DNA of 7,791 nucleotides from Legionella genomosp. 1 (GTDB lineage: Bacteria; Pseudomonadota; Gammaproteobacteria; Legionellales; Legionellaceae). Position numbers and translations under genes: made by a program. Below, in pieces: positions 5,744-7,791 of this stretch; position 1 is the stretch's first letter; every line of letters begins with the position of its first letter. The stretch lies in the NCBI GenBank assembly GCA_945867185.1, contig CAMBHM010000064.1:1-7791 (forward strand), read 5' to 3'. The notes beneath the pieces are model-generated. The model saw nothing but the letters and a program-made list of their open reading frames with translations. It ran no database searches and was not told where the DNA came from.

Positions 5744-5773
5744 CTCTCTTCAAGTCCTTAGCTGAGCTTTTTA

Positions 5774-6634
5774 ATGTCCCGTTATCTCGATCCAAAAGCA
5801 GACATTGTTTTTAAAAAGATATTTGGGGAACATCCAACGCTCTTAATCAGCTTTTTAAATGCCCTCCTTCCCTTGCCATCCGATAGCCCTATTATCTCAT
5901 TAACCTACCTTCCATCAGAGCAAGTACCCGCCATTCCTGAGTTCAAGCGTACCATTGCGGATGTCAAATGCACGGACGCACAGGGTCGAATTTTTATTGT
6001 TGAGATGCAAATGAATTGGACCGATCATTTCAAACAACGTCTCTTGCTCGGAACCAGTCAAGCCTTTGTCAAGCAACTCATGAAAGGCGAAGACTATAGA
6101 TTCCTACAACCGGTCTATGGTTTGGGGCTGGTCGCTGAAATTTATGAAAAAACAACACCCAATTGGTATCATCACTATCAATTAGTCAACAAAGGGGGAG
6201 CTGGTTCTACCGATGTGATTGACCACTTACAACTTATTTTTATTGAGCTACCCAAATTCCCTATCCAATCACGGGATGAAAAAAAACTGCGGCTATTATG
6301 GCTGCGGTTTTTACGTGAAGTGAATGAAAAAACAACCACGGTTTCAAGCGACCTTCTGGATGTGCCCGAAATAGCACAGGCCTTAAAACTGGCGGAAGAA
6401 TCTGCTTATACCCCAGGTGAACTTAACCTTTATGAAAGCTATTGGGATCAAGTGAGTCGTGAGAAAACGTTGGTTATGGATAAGTATGCTGAGGGAAAGG
6501 CTGAGGGAAAGCTTGAGGGAAAGGCTGAGGTGGCCATTCAAATGCTAAAAGATAATGAGCCAATCGATAAAATCAGTAAATTTACAGGTTTATCTCCAGA
6601 GGAAATAGTGGCATTTATAAGCCCTATTCCCTAG
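5774..6634 (+). CDS. Rpn-family PD-(D/E)XK nuclease (recombination-promoting nuclease / putative transposase)
   Basis: It is intact at 286 codons, the normal family length. It opens with MSRYLDPKADIVFKKIFGEH, the standard start of the PD-(D/E)XK family transposase domain (PF12784-like). The catalytic core is D63 in TIADVKC, followed by GRIFIVEMQ with E77 and Q79; ExQ in place of ExK is usual in this family. The domain runs to about residue 230. The tail has the typical charged repeat AEGKAEGKLEGKAE, then a helical end (IDKISKFTGLSPEEIVAFI). Relatives of Rpn nick DNA and stimulate RecA-independent recombination, or move as orphan genes in gammaproteobacteria, Rickettsiales and others. The ribosome binding site is weak (GAG, 8 nt before the ATG). 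It has no operon partner. Confidence 0.9.
   Translation: MSRYLDPKADIVFKKIFGEHPTLLISFLNALLPLPSDSPIISLTYLPSEQVPAIPEFKRTIADVKCTDAQGRIFIVEMQMNWTDHFKQRLLLGTSQAFVKQLMKGEDYRFLQPVYGLGLVAEIYEKTTPNWYHHYQLVNKGGAGSTDVIDHLQLIFIELPKFPIQSRDEKKLRLLWLRFLREVNEKTTTVSSDLLDVPEIAQALKLAEESAYTPGELNLYESYWDQVSREKTLVMDKYAEGKAEGKLEGKAEVAIQMLKDNEPIDKISKFTGLSPEEIVAFISPIP
6488..6530 (+). repeat. 12-bp tandem repeat inside the Rpn gene
   Basis: GCTGAGGGAAAG is repeated twice exactly, then as CTTGAGGGAAAG, then partially. It encodes AEGK, AEGK, LEGK, AE. In-frame repeats like this change copy number easily and vary between Rpn homologues. Confidence 0.85.
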
Positions 6635-6699
6635 GTTGTTGACAATTAGGGTCGCAAGCCGGAATGTCAGCAGTCCCTAACCTTATGAGAAAAAACCTG

Positions 6700-6728
6700 T
6701 TGACAGACTAAAAGTCCCTGTGTATTTG
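6700..6728 (+). promoter_or_regulatory. Promoter-like element before the broken ATPase start
   Basis: A perfect TTGACA (6700-6705) is followed after 17 bp by a poor -10, TATTTG. A 9-bp inverted repeat (TAAAAGTCC at 6709-6717, GGACTTTTA at 6750-6758) overlaps the leader. A second TTGACA at 6639-6644 has no matching -10. Confidence 0.25.
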
Positions 6729-6763
6729 AAGGTTTCTTAAATTTTGTAAGGACTTTTAAAGTT

Positions 6764-6854
6764 ATGGTAAAAAATAAGCAATTTGCACTATGGACGACCT
6801 GAACTCGCTAAAAATTATCTGGATATGTTTAAAATTGGCTTAACGTCAATCTAG
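6764..6854 (+). pseudogene. Start of a probable P-loop ATPase gene, frameshifted and truncated
   Basis: An AAGGA site at 6748-6752 and an ATG at 6764 open a frame that stops after 12 codons. If the run of six As at 6769-6774 had seven, the frame would read MVKKISNLHYGRPELAKNYL, then DMFKIGLTSI before a stop at 6852. The pattern YGR.ELA..YL..F..GL resembles the N-terminus just before the Walker A loop in a group of bacterial AAA ATPases, but I recognise it only loosely. Downstream, the sequence is that of the opposite-strand ankyrin-like gene, so the rest of this gene is lost. Its end overlaps the last codons of that gene. Confidence 0.3.
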
Positions 6855-7791
6855 ATTCCACCCTCGCTCCTTCCGGAGGATCATATGCGTTCATTTGTGC
6901 TTGGATTTTTCCACGCTCGATGTCGTCGAGCTCATAATAACGTTGATAAAATCTAACACGCACGACCAAATCTAATTCTTCTTTAGAAAGGGGATGACCC
7001 GGAATAGAAAAGTCAAATCTAAAAAAACCTAGGTGTCTCTGCGTAGGTGTTGGAAAGTGGGATGCCAAATAATGATCGCGCAAAGCCTTAAGAGTCTTCC
7101 AATCGTTTCGAGCTTTAAGGTAATGATAAGCCCCGTATAACTTTTGATTTTCTCCAAACAATTTTTCCAAAAATATTGGCATAATATATCTTTGTGTGTC
7201 CAGACAATGGAGGTGACTATATAATGGTGTGAAATAAGATACTTTTTTAGGCAGTATTGCATCGATAACATGCTCGTGAGTCAATGAGTTCAGCATCATG
7301 ATTAAATTATCCATTCTGATATTAGCTGTTGCTAGCATAAGGGGGGAAAAATATTGAGGATAAAAATGATTTATATCAGGACTCCAGATTGTTTGGGTTA
7401 TTAGTGTATATCGTTCTTGCTCATTTACTAGGGCATCTAAAATGGTTCGGAGATCTTTGGGCGCGTGTCGACAAGCGGCCCATTGTAGAATATGCGTTTT
7501 GTCCAGTTCAACACGAGCCCTAAAAGTACTCTCGACATTTATCAATGATTTTATTTGTAATACTTCAAAGCGTCTCTCTTGTGGAATACTTTGTATAAGA
7601 TGCAGCACCTATAGGCTGTTTGGATAGAGTTAATGTCTAATTCTACGCCGTTAATGTCTTTAAAATGTAATAGGTCTTGCACCAAGGCAGCGTCAGAATC
7701 ATGTTCATACTGGATAGGAACCATAATATCAAACAATACTTGACAGATAGTGGCGGTTGATATTTTATCAGCGATTTCTTTGCAGCCTAAT
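6829..7791 (-). pseudogene. Ankyrin-like repeat protein, frameshifted, 5' end outside the window
   Basis: The minus-strand frame is open from the right edge to about 7620 (QVLFDIMVPIQYEHDSDAAL...LDINSIQTAY). The text then continues in another frame from the GTG at 7608 (VLHLIQSIPQERRFEVLQ...) to the TAA at 6829. A TAG stands directly before that GTG, so a one-base loss near 7609-7620 has split one gene. The second piece has degenerate ankyrin-like units: DKTHILQWAACRHAPKDLRTIL, YFSPLMLATANIRMDNLIMML and YFTPLYSHLHC...IFLEKL. After these comes a charged helical C-terminus. There is no signal peptide or membrane segment. Such proteins are often host-directed in intracellular gammaproteobacteria, which is inference here. 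The last few codons overlap the debris of the opposite-strand ATPase start, so the natural C-terminus may be altered. Confidence 0.6.

Noticed and set aside
7029..7271. 80-codon minus-strand ORF, and a 61-codon plus-strand ORF at 7442-7627
   Set aside because: Both are alternative frames of the ankyrin-like gene with no independent signal.

Overview
The window looks like a mobile-element graveyard in an AT-leaning gammaproteobacterial genome. A Legionellales-type host (Legionella, Coxiellaceae or Berkiella-like) is my best guess. It rests on an ankyrin-like protein, an Rpn/PD-(D/E)XK 'transposase', a histidine-kinase scrap with a DTGIGIP...FYRVTPS motif, and many decayed insertion sequences. 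This is an inference from protein style, not a proof of taxonomy.

Positions 1-3928 are the wreck of an IS21-family element. The 3' part of istA enters from the left edge. A middle part of istB (Walker A up to just before Walker B) lies at 2019-2184, and the repeat-rich right end of the element lies at 3842-3928. Two things have broken it. First, about 1.75 kb of foreign DNA (about 267-2018) replaces the istA end and istB start. It carries a transposase-like C-terminal tail, a palindrome plus an extended -10 promoter, an intact 476-codon gene for a low-complexity-linked beta-propeller-like protein, and a REP-like hairpin. Second, an IS66-family element (2185-3834) sits inside istB. It has perfect 25-bp terminal inverted repeats, but all three of its genes (tnpA, tnpB, tnpC) carry internal deletions. 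It lacks a target duplication, and the rest of istB is missing.

Just beyond the IS21 right end (3930-4027, minus strand) is the start of a CPxCG zinc-knuckle gene resembling MqsA/YgiT-type antitoxins, with a good ribosome binding site. It is cut off by the IS21 insertion.

Positions 4177-6634 carry two intact plus-strand genes. One is an ATPase_2/DUF234-type ATP-binding protein with a C-terminal PD-(D/E)XK-like domain, preceded by a 37-nt interrupted palindrome. The other is an Rpn-family PD-(D/E)XK protein. Between them is a minus-strand fragment of a histidine-kinase ATPase domain.

Positions 6635-7791 hold the frameshifted start of another probable ATPase gene (plus strand), and a frameshifted, ankyrin-like minus-strand gene that runs off the right edge. 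The window's intact genes are therefore the propeller protein, the ATPase/nuclease-like protein and the Rpn protein. Nearly everything else is debris. I see no CRISPR array, tRNA or rRNA.
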